Assembly (NCBI GenBank): GCA_041395245.1
Contig: JAWLAY010000017.1
Coordinates: forward strand, 38,863-102,862
Length of the DNA: 64,000 nt
Reading direction: 5' to 3'
Source: Aquimonas sp041395245
Lineage (GTDB): Bacteria; Pseudomonadota; Gammaproteobacteria; Xanthomonadales; Xanthomonadaceae
Below are positions 41,833 to 51,281 of the stretch, piece after piece. The position numbers were made by a program, and so were the translations under genes. How positions within the stretch are numbered: the stretch's first letter is position 1; every line of letters starts with the position of its first letter. The notes under the pieces are model-generated. The model was not told where the DNA came from. It did no database searches and saw only the letters and a list, made by a program, of their open reading frames with translations.

Positions 41833-43512
41833 TCAACTACTCACTTCGGTTCGCGCATGACGCACTTTCAGCAACACATAGTCGCCCGCTTGCTCGATGG
41901 CCGTCATGTCCTGGAAATGCTGCAGCGGCGAGGCCTGCGGATCAAGCACATCCTCGTCACCGGGCGTGGACACTTCAAGGCGGTGGGCGCTCAGGTCGAT
42001 CTGGCTCGGTGCCACCACGAATAGCGCGTCCTGCTCCTGACGCTCGCGAAGCCACTCGATCATGACGCCACGTTGCGGTGATTTCGGGTGACCCAACGGA
42101 TCCAGCGTTCGCAAGCTCACCGCACGGGCGCGGCGCGACAGCAACTCGACACCAGCATCCACACTGCCGTCAGCGGAATAGCGAATCCAGCGCACCACGC
42201 CGACCATCCAAAGCGGATCGTCCTCTTCGTGTGCGATCGACAATCCGATCAATTCACCCACACGAATCCGCAGCCCGGCCTCGCGAGACCACTGCAGTCG
42301 ATAGCCGCCAAGGCTCTGATCCAACACCGTCGCCTTGGCGCGCGAAGCGCGCACAGAGTCGGTGCTGGCGTTGGCCCAGGATGCACGCTCGGCGGCGGCC
42401 TGACTGCCGTAGGCCCGAACTTCGCGAGTGAACGTGTCGAAATCGACTCCGCCCGCCAGAAAGTAATGCAGACCGATCAAGCCCAACACCGTATCCAGGC
42501 TATGTGTTGCACCCAGACGACGCGCGCGCCGTTCGGCTGCTGTGGCCCAGCCCGCCCGCAGGCGCCGCAACAGATCGGCCGGTGCCTGCAGCGGTACACG
42601 GACCTGCGGCAGACGCACGGTCACCGACTCGACACCCGCCTGCGACAGCGGACCATCCAGCACATCGCGCACGGGCTGCACACAGAACCAGAAGCCCAAC
42701 GTGGTGCCGGACTCACGTTCTTCCGGGGTGTAACCGGGGCCGCGATCCGTATCGACCGGAATCATGAAGCTGTCGGTGGCGCTGGACTTTTCCGACAGCT
42801 GCAGTAAGGCGCCCAACTCGCGCGTCAGTCCCCACAACTCTGCCTGCTCGCGCTGCGAAAAACGGTAGGGATTGGACAAGGCCAGCAAAATGGCCTGCTG
42901 ATAGAGCTGGGCCACTGTGCGAGGCGCGCCCTCCGCGGCTTCCTGAACCTGCTTGGACAGCAGACCGGCATGATGGGCAAAGCGATACACCGAATGCAGA
43001 CCGAACCAGCAGTCGTCGGGCGGCACGCGATACAGAAAATACGACAGCATCAACAGACGGCTGTAGTGCCAGGCACTCCTGACCGCCAGACCGGCCGCTG
43101 CGCCGCCGCGCAGAAAAGGTACGTTGCCGGTCGGCGCCAGGAACTCGTGCAGCGCCATCCGGTAACCCAGCGCCAGTTCGCGGTGCAAGGTCTGGCAGGT
43201 TTCCGCCATCTGCGCACGCTGCGGTGTCAGCGGAAAGGTCGAACTCTGAAGGGCGCGTTCAATCAGCGCGATGCTTTCCAGAGCAACCGGACGAGCAGCC
43301 TCCATGACGGCAGCCCGTTGTGGCCCGGCCATCGCCGCGCCCTGCCAGGCTTTGAATGCACCTAGCAACTGCTGCAATGTGGACTGCTGATTGGCACGCG
43401 GCAAGGCATCGACCCAAAGGGCTACCCCTTTCGCATCGACCGGGATACCACCGGCAGCCAACAGGGCCCTCGCCGGCAATCGCTCTCCTAGTTGGGCGTA
43501 AGCGTCAGACAT
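41833..43512 (-). CDS. PilZ-domain protein of unknown function
   Basis: 559 residues, cytoplasmic, no signal peptide or TM. Most of the chain (1-390) is helical and unassigned. At about 395-500 there is a PilZ-like beta barrel: DSVRASRAKATVLDQSLGGY has an Arg-rich entry followed by DQSLGG (the DxSxxG motif), then LRIRVGELIGLSI and WMVGVVRWIRYSADGSVDAGVELLS (in segments). If it binds c-di-GMP, it may be an effector for surface behaviour. It sits immediately upstream of ispG on the same strand, with no spacer, so the two are probably co-transcribed. Confidence 0.72.
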   Translation of the reverse strand: MSDAYAQLGERLPARALLAAGGIPVDAKGVALWVDALPRANQQSTLQQLLGAFKAWQGAAMAGPQRAAVMEAARPVALESIALIERALQSSTFPLTPQRAQMAETCQTLHRELALGYRMALHEFLAPTGNVPFLRGGAAAGLAVRSAWHYSRLLMLSYFLYRVPPDDCWFGLHSVYRFAHHAGLLSKQVQEAAEGAPRTVAQLYQQAILLALSNPYRFSQREQAELWGLTRELGALLQLSEKSSATDSFMIPVDTDRGPGYTPEERESGTTLGFWFCVQPVRDVLDGPLSQAGVESVTVRLPQVRVPLQAPADLLRRLRAGWATAAERRARRLGATHSLDTVLGLIGLHYFLAGGVDFDTFTREVRAYGSQAAAERASWANASTDSVRASRAKATVLDQSLGGYRLQWSREAGLRIRVGELIGLSIAHEEDDPLWMVGVVRWIRYSADGSVDAGVELLSRRARAVSLRTLDPLGHPKSPQRGVMIEWLRERQEQDALFVVAPSQIDLSAHRLEVSTPGDEDVLDPQASPLQHFQDMTAIEQAGDYVLLKVRHARTEVSS

Positions 43513-43989
43513 TCCGGGACTCTCTCACATGCCATTCCAAGGTTCGATGATGACCGTCCGCACTCGCGCGCAGACCGCGTCATCCAGTGAACCATTACCG
43601 ACTCGCCCCCGAATCGAGCCACCTGCGGCGATGTCGCAAGCCTCTGCAAGAAGCAGGCTAGGAACCTGTCGGGCTTGAAGAATCGAAGCGAAAACTCGGC
43701 TGGGCGTGAACCGCTTGTGCCAAATTTCCTTCAAGTCCGGCAAGCTCCCGGCGCATCGTCGGTAGCGTCCGAGTGTAGCAGGCGCGCAAAGCTCGCCGAC
43801 CTGACATTTGCAAACTTTGCCCAACACGCTGGCGAAGGTCGTAGACACGTCATCACGCCGCACCCCGATGGCGCACAGACCGGCGACTGTGGCGGGCTCG
43901 GGGGCCGTCTCCGATTCCGCGATGTCCGCCGCTCCGTGCCCGAATCCCGCGAGACTGCTAGGATCAACCGCCCGATCCGATTTGCCGCT
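43513..43989. other. Intergenic region between the PilZ gene and xseA
   Basis: 477 nt without a gene I can support. It should hold the divergent promoters for the PilZ-ispG pair and xseA-yigZ; TAGGAT about 20 nt before the xseA start could be a -10. A 159-codon frame on the minus strand has no motif, signal peptide or ribosome binding site. No RNA fold was recognised. Confidence 0.5.
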
Positions 43990-45363
43990 GTGACCTCGAC
44001 GCACTCTTCAATCCCCCCGGTAGCCGAGCGCGCGGTGCTGACACCGAGCAGCCTCAATGCCATGGCGCGCGACCTGCTCGAAAGCGCCATCGGCTTGCTC
44101 TGGATCGAGGCCGAACTGAGCAATGTCACGCGGGCCGCCTCAGGCCACTGGTATTTCACTCTCAAGGACGCCCGTGCGCAGGTGCGCGCCGCCCTGTTTC
44201 GCACCAACGCGGGACGGCTGGGATTCACTCCGGAGAACGGTCAGCACGTACTGGTGCGTGGCCGCCTGTCGCTGTATGAACCGCGCGGCGACTACCAACT
44301 GCTGGCCGAGCACCTGGAACTGGCGGGCGAAGGCGCACTGCGTCGTGAGTTCGAGCGCCTGCGACTGCAATTGCAACAGGAAGGCTTGTTCGACACCGCA
44401 CGCAAACGAGCGATTCCCTGCCCACCCGGCCAGCTTGCCGTATTGACCTCGCCCAGCGGCGCCGCGATCCATGACGTCATGAGTGTGCTGCGGCGGCGTT
44501 TTCCGCTGCTGCAGGTCGATCTGATTCCGATCCCGGTGCAAGGCCGCGATGCCCCGCCGCGGATTGTCGAAGCCTTGCAGCGCGCCGACGCCTGCGGTCG
44601 CTATGACGCGCTGTTACTGACGCGCGGCGGCGGTTCGCTGGAAGATTTGTGGGCATTCAATGATGAGTCGCTGGCGCGTGCGATCGCGGCCTTGGCGACA
44701 CCGCTGGTCTGCGCCGTCGGCCATGAATCGGACAGCAGCATCGCCGAGTGGGTGGCCGACCTGCGCGCACCGACGCCCTCGGCGGCTGCCGAACTGCTGG
44801 TCCCGGATCAGAGCGAACTGGTGCAAGGCCTGCGGCAACACTCGACCCGCCTGCAGCGCAGCATCGAAACGCGACTGAACACCTGGAGCCAGCAGTTGGA
44901 CCAGCGGCTCGCACAGCTCCGGCTGCATGCGCCAGCGCACCGCCTGCAGCGCGGCGAACAACGCCTTCAACACCTGCATGCGCGCCTGCAGACCGCCGCG
45001 CAGACGCGTATCCGCGCGCAGGCCGCGACGCTGCAATGGCTGGGCTCGCGACTGCGCGGGCGCTCACCAGGAATCGCCGTGCAGAGTGCTTCGGTTGGCA
45101 TGCAATCACTGGCGCGACGACTGCAACAGCAAGGCTGCGCGATGACGCAGACCGCGCAGGCACGACTGCAGCAACTTGGTCGCACGCTGTCGGCACTCAG
45201 TCCACTGGCGGCACTGCAGCGCGGCTATGCCATTGCACGCCGGGATGACAGCGGCGAATTGCTGAGCTCGGTGACCCAGATTGTCCCCGCTGCGCGCATT
45301 CGGCTGCAGCTCAAGGATGGCGAGGTGACGCTGCTGGCAGCGCAGGACGCCCGTCGGTCATGA
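43990..45363 (+). CDS. xseA: Exodeoxyribonuclease VII large subunit
   Basis: 457 residues from the GTG at 43990; the first segment AVLTPSSLNAMARDLLES fits the family's N-terminus, so starting at the ATG 44062 would cut into it. An OB-fold (LLWIEAELSNVTRAASGHWYFTLKDARAQVRA, in segments) is followed by the catalytic region: ITSPSG-like LTSPSGAAIHDVM, LLTRGGGSLEDLWAFN and CAVGHESDSSIAEWVAD. A long Gln/Leu/Arg-rich coiled coil that binds the small subunit XseB comes next. Degrades single-stranded DNA to oligonucleotides. Overlaps yigZ by 4 nt. Confidence 0.94.
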   Translation: MTSTHSSIPPVAERAVLTPSSLNAMARDLLESAIGLLWIEAELSNVTRAASGHWYFTLKDARAQVRAALFRTNAGRLGFTPENGQHVLVRGRLSLYEPRGDYQLLAEHLELAGEGALRREFERLRLQLQQEGLFDTARKRAIPCPPGQLAVLTSPSGAAIHDVMSVLRRRFPLLQVDLIPIPVQGRDAPPRIVEALQRADACGRYDALLLTRGGGSLEDLWAFNDESLARAIAALATPLVCAVGHESDSSIAEWVADLRAPTPSAAAELLVPDQSELVQGLRQHSTRLQRSIETRLNTWSQQLDQRLAQLRLHAPAHRLQRGEQRLQHLHARLQTAAQTRIRAQAATLQWLGSRLRGRSPGIAVQSASVGMQSLARRLQQQGCAMTQTAQARLQQLGRTLSALSPLAALQRGYAIARRDDSGELLSSVTQIVPAARIRLQLKDGEVTLLAAQDARRS

Positions 45364-45956
45364 GCGAAACGCTGCAACAGCCGGTCCGCTTCGATCTCGA
45401 AGTGAAGAAAAGTCTGTTCCGCTGTCAGGCAGCACCGGTGGAGTCGCCAGATCAGGCATTGGCCTTCCTGCAGACCGTGCAGGGCCGCGACGCGACGCAC
45501 AACTGCTGGGCCTATCGGATCGGCCAGCAATACCGCTTCTCGGATGACGGTGAACCTGGCGGTACAGCGGGTCGTCCGATTCTTGCGGCCATCGATGGGC
45601 AGGGACTGGACGGTGTGATGGCCGTGGTGACGCGCTGGTTTGGCGGCATCAAACTCGGCGCGGGCGGACTGGTGCGTGCCTACAGCGGCGCCGCTGCCGA
45701 ATGCCTGCGAACGGCCGCACGGCGCAGCGTGATCGTTCGCGAAAACTATCTGCTGCGCTGTGGCTTCGATCATCTGGGTCCAATCCATCTGGCACTGCAA
45801 CAGGCAGGCGCCATCAAGTCCGGCGAGTCGTTCGACGCCGACGGCGCGGAACTGCAGTTCGCCCTGCCTCCCGCCGAACTCGACCCGCTGCAGAACCACA
45901 TCCGCGACCTCAGCCGCGGCCAGGCCCGCATCCGGCTTGCCTGCGAATCCACCTGA
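45360..45956 (+). CDS. yigZ: YigZ/IMPACT family protein
   Basis: 198 residues. UPF0029 N-terminal domain with KKSLFRCQAAPVESPDQAL, ATHNCWAYRIG, RFSDDGEPGGTAGRPIL and the hallmark VTRWFGGIKLGAGGLVRAYS; a DUF1949 ferredoxin-like domain follows. Function is unclear; the eukaryotic relative IMPACT regulates translation via GCN1. The ATG overlaps the xseA stop. Confidence 0.93.
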   Translation: MSETLQQPVRFDLEVKKSLFRCQAAPVESPDQALAFLQTVQGRDATHNCWAYRIGQQYRFSDDGEPGGTAGRPILAAIDGQGLDGVMAVVTRWFGGIKLGAGGLVRAYSGAAAECLRTAARRSVIVRENYLLRCGFDHLGPIHLALQQAGAIKSGESFDADGAELQFALPPAELDPLQNHIRDLSRGQARIRLACEST

Positions 45957-45993
45957 GGCGGCCGTCATTCGTTTTCTGGCCCTGAGTTTGCAA

Positions 45994-46017
45994 GCGGTTT
46001 GACCACTCTCAAACCGC
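45994..46017. repeat. Perfect 9-bp inverted repeat upstream of ppk2
   Basis: GCGGTTTGA (45994-46002) and TCAAACCGC (46009-46017) with a 6-nt loop, in the 113-nt gap between yigZ and ppk2. No T-run follows on the plus strand, so it is either a weak terminator for xseA-yigZ or a protein-binding site in the ppk2 promoter. Confidence 0.6.
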
Positions 46018-46069
46018 GCCGCATCGAGTCGGCGCAGAATAGCCCTATCGAATTCAGAGGAGGAAGGTC

Positions 46070-47167
46070 ATGGGTAAAGGCAAACGTGAACGCAAGCAGG
46101 CCAGTGTTACCGCATTGCACGGTGGCCTTCGTCCCAGCGCGCGTGGCGACATCCCGCCGCAGCTCAGCGGCAAGGGCATCCGCGAGCACGAAACCCAAGC
46201 CAATGAAGAAGCTGCGCTGGAAAGCGAAATCGCCACCATTACGTCCTTGCTGGATGGCAAGTCGCCGGAGGACCGGCGTCGCCTGCTGGAGCAGTTGCTG
46301 GAACGCGAAGCCCACGTAGACGAAACCAAGGATCGTACCGTTCTGGACATGGAACTGGCGCCAGGCTGGCGCGACGGCGCCTATCCCTACAAGAACCTGA
46401 TGAGCCGCAAGGCCTACGAAAAGCAGAAGTACCTGCTGCAGACCGAATTACTGAAGCTGCAGGCCTGGGTGAAGGAAACCGGTCAGCGCGTGGTGATCCT
46501 GTTCGAAGGCCGTGATGCGGCCGGCAAAGGCGGCACCATCAAACGCTTCATGGAACACCTCAATCCGCGCGGCGCGCACGTCGTGGCGCTGGAAAAACCC
46601 AGCGAAGTCGAGCGCGGCCAGTGGTACTTCCAGCGCTACGTCCAGCATCTGCCAACGCGCGGCGAAATCGTCCTGCTCGACCGCAGCTGGTACAACCGCG
46701 CCGGCGTGGAGCGGGTGATGGGCTTCTGCACGGATGCCGAATATCAGGAGTTCATGCGCCAGGCACCCGAGTTCGAGCGCAATCTGGTGCGCAGTGGCAT
46801 CCACCTGATCAAGTTCTGGTTCTCGGTCAGCCGTGAGGAACAGAAACGGCGTTTCAAGGAACGCAAGAGCCACCCGCTCAAGCAGTGGAAGCTGTCGCCC
46901 ATCGACATGGCCTCACTCGACAAATGGGATGACTACACCCGCGCCAAGGAAGCCATGTTTCTGAACACCGATACGGCCGATGCGCCGTGGACGGTGATCA
47001 AGTCGAACGACAAGAAGCGCGCCCGCCTCAACGCCATGCGCTACGTGCTGCACAAGCTGCCGTATACCAACAAAAACCTCGACACCATCGGCCGTGTCGA
47101 TCCCCTGCTGGTTGGCCGTGCGCACGTCGTCTACGAGCGCGGCGAACACGAAGTCGCGCTGCTGTAA
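46070..47167 (+). CDS. ppk2: Polyphosphate kinase 2
   Basis: 365 residues with an AGAGGAGGAAGG ribosome binding site. The PPK2 P-loop fold covers about 110-350: VVILFEGRDAAGKGGTIKRF (Walker A), ALEKPSEVERGQWYFQRYV, IVLLDRSWYNRAGVERVMGF (Walker B) and the lid HLIKFWFSVSREEQKRRF. The length and a charged N-terminal extension of about 85 residues (KGKRERKQAS) fit the longer single-domain class. It transfers phosphate between polyphosphate and nucleoside diphosphates; GDP or ADP preference cannot be told. It ends 7 nt from the convergent kynU gene. Confidence 0.93.
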   Translation: MGKGKRERKQASVTALHGGLRPSARGDIPPQLSGKGIREHETQANEEAALESEIATITSLLDGKSPEDRRRLLEQLLEREAHVDETKDRTVLDMELAPGWRDGAYPYKNLMSRKAYEKQKYLLQTELLKLQAWVKETGQRVVILFEGRDAAGKGGTIKRFMEHLNPRGAHVVALEKPSEVERGQWYFQRYVQHLPTRGEIVLLDRSWYNRAGVERVMGFCTDAEYQEFMRQAPEFERNLVRSGIHLIKFWFSVSREEQKRRFKERKSHPLKQWKLSPIDMASLDKWDDYTRAKEAMFLNTDTADAPWTVIKSNDKKRARLNAMRYVLHKLPYTNKNLDTIGRVDPLLVGRAHVVYERGEHEVALL

Positions 47168-47174
47168 GAACGAC

Positions 47175-48461
47175 TCAGGTCACCGCCTGCCTCGCTGCGT
47201 AGCGCGCATCGCGCCAGATGCCGCTACGCAGAATATCGTGCAACTGCCAAGCGGCATCCCAGGCATCGACGAAACGGGTGTAGAGCGGCGTGAAGCCGAA
47301 GCGCAGGATGTCGGGCTCGCCCAGCGCCCCACCGGCGCGGAAATCGCCGACCACACCGCGTGCAATGAGTGCCTGCATGACGGCGTACCCACCCGCCCCG
47401 CACGCCAGCGATACCTGCGAACCACGTTGTGCGTCTTCGATGGGCGAGACGACGCGCAGTCCGTAGTCGTCAGCAAATACCTTGACCTGCGCGGCGAATA
47501 GTCGCGTCAGAGCCAGCGACTTGGCGCGCAGCGCAGGCATCCCGCCATACGCCTCGGCAGCAAGTACCGATGCCACACCACATTCCAGTGCCGCCATCCC
47601 AAGCACGACAGGCGTGCCGCAGAGATAGCGCGATATGCCCGTGGCCGGTGAATACTGCGCATCAAAGGCGAAAGGCGCTGCATGCCCCATCCAGCCTGAC
47701 AGCGGCTGCTCGAAGTGATCCACCCAGCGCGGGTCGACCCAGACGAAGGCCGGCGCGCCTGGCCCGCCGTTGAGATACTTGTAGCCGCATCCAATCGCAA
47801 AATCCGCGCCATCGGCCTGCAACGCCAGCGGCACGGCACCAGCGCTGTGCGCCAGGTCCCAAATGATCAAGGCACCGACGTCATGGGCCTTGCGCGAGAC
47901 CGCCGCCATGTCGTGCATCGCACCGGTCCGGTAATTCACATGGGTCAACAGCACCACCGCGACATCGACATCGACGCCCGCATCCAGCTTGTCCGCATCC
48001 AGCAGCCGCAACTCACATCCGAATTGCGCCGCCAGCGATTGGGCGATGTACAGGTCGGTGGGAAAGTTGCTGCGCTCGGAGACCAGCACACGTCGCCGCG
48101 GGTCGCGCTGCGATGCGATCCGCAAGGCTGCACTCAATACCTTGAACAGATTCACCGAGGTCGAATCCGCAACGGCCACCTCACCCGCACCGACACCCAG
48201 CAAACGAGCAATTTGATCGCCGATCCGGCGTGGCATATCGATCCAGCCTGCGGTGTTCCAACTGGCAATCAAGTGCTGACCCCACTCCTCGGCAACGACC
48301 GAGCGCACGCGCGCCTCGGTGGCCTTCGGCAGCGCACCCAGCGAATTGCCATCGAGGTAAATCACACCTTCTGGAAGGACAAACTGCTCGCGCAGTGACG
48401 CCAAGGGATCGGCGGCATCCAACGCCAATGCCTGTTCACGAGTAATCCCCATCATCGCCAC
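47175..48461 (-). CDS. kynU: Kynureninase
   Basis: 428 residues, PLP-dependent fold type I. Cleaves kynurenine to anthranilate and alanine. GVIYLDGNSLGALPKATEAR near the start, IIWDLAHSAGAVPLAL with the PLP-contacting Asp, GCGYKYLNGGPGAPAFVWV with the Schiff-base Lys, and SGWMGHAAPFAFD are all family signatures. The start overlaps the end of kynB by 10 nt. Last gene of the kinase-regulator-kynB-kynU run. Confidence 0.95.
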   Translation of the reverse strand: MAMMGITREQALALDAADPLASLREQFVLPEGVIYLDGNSLGALPKATEARVRSVVAEEWGQHLIASWNTAGWIDMPRRIGDQIARLLGVGAGEVAVADSTSVNLFKVLSAALRIASQRDPRRRVLVSERSNFPTDLYIAQSLAAQFGCELRLLDADKLDAGVDVDVAVVLLTHVNYRTGAMHDMAAVSRKAHDVGALIIWDLAHSAGAVPLALQADGADFAIGCGYKYLNGGPGAPAFVWVDPRWVDHFEQPLSGWMGHAAPFAFDAQYSPATGISRYLCGTPVVLGMAALECGVASVLAAEAYGGMPALRAKSLALTRLFAAQVKVFADDYGLRVVSPIEDAQRGSQVSLACGAGGYAVMQALIARGVVGDFRAGGALGEPDILRFGFTPLYTRFVDAWDAAWQLHDILRSGIWRDARYAARQAVT

Positions 48462-49141
48462 TCCCGCAGGATCGCGCGTACCGGCGAAGCATCGGCCTGC
48501 ATCCAGCGCAGCGGCAGCGCAATCAGTTCGTAATCGCCTTCGGGCACGTCGTCCAGCAGCAGATTCTCCAGCACCCGCAAACCGCGACGACGCACAGCCT
48601 GGTGACTGGGCAGGTTCTTGCTGTTGGCGGGATCGATACTGGCACTGTCGATGCCGATCAACTGCACGCCCAGATCGGCCAGTCGCTCGATGGTTTCGGC
48701 CGCGAATGCAGGCAAGTTCAGGTCGAACTGCGTCTGTGGCTGCTGCCGGTAGGTTCGCACCAGCACGCGGGGCGGCAGATCCTGGCTGGCATGCACCAAG
48801 TCATCCCAGCTCACCAGTCCGCCATTGCCGTCGATGGCATGAATGACCCGACAGGGACCGATGAACGGATGCAGATCAAGACGGCCAATCGGCTCTCCGC
48901 TGGGATCGTAATGAAGCGGCGCATCGGCGTACGCGCCGACATGCGGCGAAAGACTCACCGTCGCGACGTTCACCGGACAATTGTCACCGAGACGAAAATT
49001 CCAGCGTTGCGCATAGGCCGCATCGCCGGGAAATACAGGGCTTCGCTCGTCCACCGGCGGCGAGATATCCCAGAGCCGCGGCGACACCGTTGGCTTGGCC
49101 TGCGAATCGTGCGCGTTCGTCCGTTCCGGATTCGATGTCAT
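48452..49141 (-). CDS. kynB: Kynurenine formamidase (arylformamidase) KynB
   Basis: 229 residues. Hydrolyses N-formylkynurenine to kynurenine and formate. The bacterial metal-dependent cyclase-like fold: LWDISPPVDERSPVFPGDAA, then SPHVGAYADAPLHYDP with the metal-binding His/Asp/His set, and GIDSASIDPANSKNLPSHQA. An N-terminal extension of about 20 polar residues precedes the domain. ATG overlaps the stop of the response-regulator gene by 4 nt. The first pathway enzyme, tryptophan 2,3-dioxygenase (KynA), is not in the window. Confidence 0.93.
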   Translation of the reverse strand: MTSNPERTNAHDSQAKPTVSPRLWDISPPVDERSPVFPGDAAYAQRWNFRLGDNCPVNVATVSLSPHVGAYADAPLHYDPSGEPIGRLDLHPFIGPCRVIHAIDGNGGLVSWDDLVHASQDLPPRVLVRTYRQQPQTQFDLNLPAFAAETIERLADLGVQLIGIDSASIDPANSKNLPSHQAVRRRGLRVLENLLLDDVPEGDYELIALPLRWMQADASPVRAILREWR

Positions 49142-49773
49142 TGATCACCCACCAAACGATGCTTCCAGGCCCAGATGGCCGCTTGCGTGCGATCCGTCAG
49201 GTCCAACTTGCCCAACACATTGCCGACATGGGTCTTGACGGTGCTTTCGCCGATTGTCAGTCGTTCGGCAATCTGCGTATTGCTGCAGCCTTCCGCCAGC
49301 AACAGCAGCACTTCGCGCTCACGCGCGCTGAGCGCGGCGCAGGGATCGACAGCGCGCTCCGGTCGCGCGGCGCGTTGCCCGAGCAGGCGCGGGTGCAGCA
49401 CCCGCTCACCGCGCGCCACCCGCTGGATGCCATCCAGCAGTTCACTGCCGCCGATTTCCTTCAAGGTGTAACCACACGCGCCAGCGGCCAACGCGGGCTC
49501 GACATGGCGATCCTCCAGACTGGAGGTCAGCACCAGCACCTGGGTCGCCGGGCTGCAGGCACGGATGCGTCGTGTGGCCGACACGCCGTCCTCTTCCGGC
49601 ATGACCAGGTCAACCAGTGCGACATCGGGCAACAGTTCGCCCGCCAACTGCACCGCACGCGCGGCGTCGGCCGCTTCGCCGCACACCGTGATGCCAGGCT
49701 GCAATTCGAGATAGGCACGCAGGCCCTGCCGCACCACGGCGTGGTCGTCCACCAGCAACACGCGCAGGCTCAC
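49138..49773 (-). CDS. NarL/LuxR-family response regulator
   Basis: 211 residues. Receiver domain 1-120: VLLVDDHAVVRQGL (acidic pair), DVALVDLVMPEEDG (phospho-acceptor Asp), LVLTSSLEDRH and GYTLKEIG (conserved Lys). A LuxR-type helix-turn-helix follows: LSAREREVLLLLAEGCSNTQ, IAERLTIGESTVKTHVGNVL. Activated by the histidine kinase encoded just upstream (4-nt overlap), and itself overlapping kynB by 4 nt, so the kyn genes are the obvious candidate targets. Confidence 0.93.
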   Translation of the reverse strand: MSLRVLLVDDHAVVRQGLRAYLELQPGITVCGEAADAARAVQLAGELLPDVALVDLVMPEEDGVSATRRIRACSPATQVLVLTSSLEDRHVEPALAAGACGYTLKEIGGSELLDGIQRVARGERVLHPRLLGQRAARPERAVDPCAALSAREREVLLLLAEGCSNTQIAERLTIGESTVKTHVGNVLGKLDLTDRTQAAIWAWKHRLVGDQ

Positions 49774-51110
49774 GAGCGCGCTCCGGGTGCACAGTTGAAG
49801 TGCAGATTCACGAGGGTTCCCCCTGATTCACGATTCTCGATGTGTAGCGCGCCGTCCGGCAGCTCGCTGGCGCGCGCCCGCATGTTCGACAGTCCCATGC
49901 CGTCGCGACGATCCGCCGCCAGTCCGTTGCCATTGTCGCCAATGCTCAGCGAGACCTGCACGCCGCGACGCGCCAGTGATACCTCGACCTGCGTCGCATT
50001 GGCGTGTCGCCAGACGTTTGCCAAGGCCTCGTCGACGATGCGCAACAAGGCATCGGCGTGGCTTGCCGCCAGCGCCAGGGACGCGGGTACGTCCGACTGC
50101 ACCGTGCAGCCGCTGCGGCGGGCAAAGTCGTGCAGGCGCTGCTGCAGCGGCGCGCCAACATCGATCCACTGATCGGCATCCGTGCGCATCTGCAACAACA
50201 CCTCGGACAGTTCGGTCTGCACTTCGGTGACCAGGCTCAAGGCTTCCGCGACGCTCTGTTGCGCCGCCTGCGGCGAGACGGCGCTGCGGGCCGCTTCCAA
50301 CTGCAGCGAGAGCGCGAACACCTTCTGTTTGACCGTGTCGTGCAAGTCGCGAGCGACCTGCTGCCGCGCCGACAAACGCGCCAGCTCGGCGCGCGTTTCC
50401 ACCAGCGCCTTGAGATCCAGCGCCATGCGATTCAAGGCGTCCGCCAGTTGACCCAATTCGTCGGCGGACACGTCGCTCAGTCGCGCACTGAAATCCCCTC
50501 CGGCCCAGCGCCGCGCCGCATCGCCAATGCGTTGCACGCGTCGCAAAACGCGCTGCCGCAGGAACCACGCCGAGCCAAACAGGAACAGCAGCAAATAGGC
50601 CACGGCCAAGGTCCATTCGAAGCTCAACACACTCGGGCTGAGCTGCCACGGCGAATCGACCGCCAAGCGCAAGCGCAGTTGAGCGGGTTCGTCCTGACCC
50701 GGCAACACGGCGACGACCTGCCATTGCCGCTGCACCGCGGCATCGTCGCGATCATCGCCGCCCGCACGCCAGACGCCACGCCCGGGCAATCGCAACTGCG
50801 CTTGAAACGGATGCTCGGCCAGTTCCAGTAGCACAAACGCGGCACGCGTCTGCAGGCTTTCGCGCGGACGCTCCAGGCGCAGTACCAGCGCTCCCAGTCG
50901 CGCTTCCAGTTCGGCATCGCGAGCACCCTGCTCCGCCGCCGTCACCATCTGCGCCAGCTCCTGCTGCAGTGCGCGTTGCACTCGACCATCGTCCAACTGG
51001 GTCAGCAGATGCTCGAACTTCCAGCCGAAGGCCGCGCGCTCGACCAGCAGCAGCGCCGGGATTGCCAATACCAGATAGAACCACGCCAATTGCCAGCGAA
51101 GACCGCGCAT
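49770..51110 (-). CDS. Membrane sensor histidine kinase (HisKA_3 type)
   Basis: 446 residues from the ATG at 51108-51110, which has an AGGA ribosome binding site. TM1 at about 6-24 (LAWFYLVLAIPALLLVERA), a periplasmic sensor of about 140 residues with no known fold, TM2 about 170-190 (LAVAYLLLFLFGSAWFL), HAMP, then the HisKA_3 dimerisation helix ARDLHDTVKQKVFALSLQLE with the phospho-His. ATPase motifs are DEALANVWRHANAT (N-box), IGDNGNGL and GMGLSNMRARA. Overlaps the response-regulator gene by 4 nt. 171 nt separate it from the divergent TonB receptor gene. Confidence 0.92.
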   Translation of the reverse strand: MRGLRWQLAWFYLVLAIPALLLVERAAFGWKFEHLLTQLDDGRVQRALQQELAQMVTAAEQGARDAELEARLGALVLRLERPRESLQTRAAFVLLELAEHPFQAQLRLPGRGVWRAGGDDRDDAAVQRQWQVVAVLPGQDEPAQLRLRLAVDSPWQLSPSVLSFEWTLAVAYLLLFLFGSAWFLRQRVLRRVQRIGDAARRWAGGDFSARLSDVSADELGQLADALNRMALDLKALVETRAELARLSARQQVARDLHDTVKQKVFALSLQLEAARSAVSPQAAQQSVAEALSLVTEVQTELSEVLLQMRTDADQWIDVGAPLQQRLHDFARRSGCTVQSDVPASLALAASHADALLRIVDEALANVWRHANATQVEVSLARRGVQVSLSIGDNGNGLAADRRDGMGLSNMRARASELPDGALHIENRESGGTLVNLHFNCAPGARS

Positions 51111-51281
51111 GCCGATTCCTGCAAGGTGCGAAGCGCGGTCGCCGCCTTGGCGAGCGCGATGCGTCGGCAAGCTTAGCCCTGATCGCGATGCGCGACCCGT
51201 GCGCATGGTCATCCACCTTGCGACGGATGTGATCGAGGACGCGCCTCCCTACCATTCGCCGCCTTGTTCCGGGACAGACCC

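Noticed and set aside
43525..44004. 159-codon minus-strand frame between the PilZ gene and xseA
   Set aside because: No motif or ribosome binding site, it overlaps the xseA start and its composition looks random.
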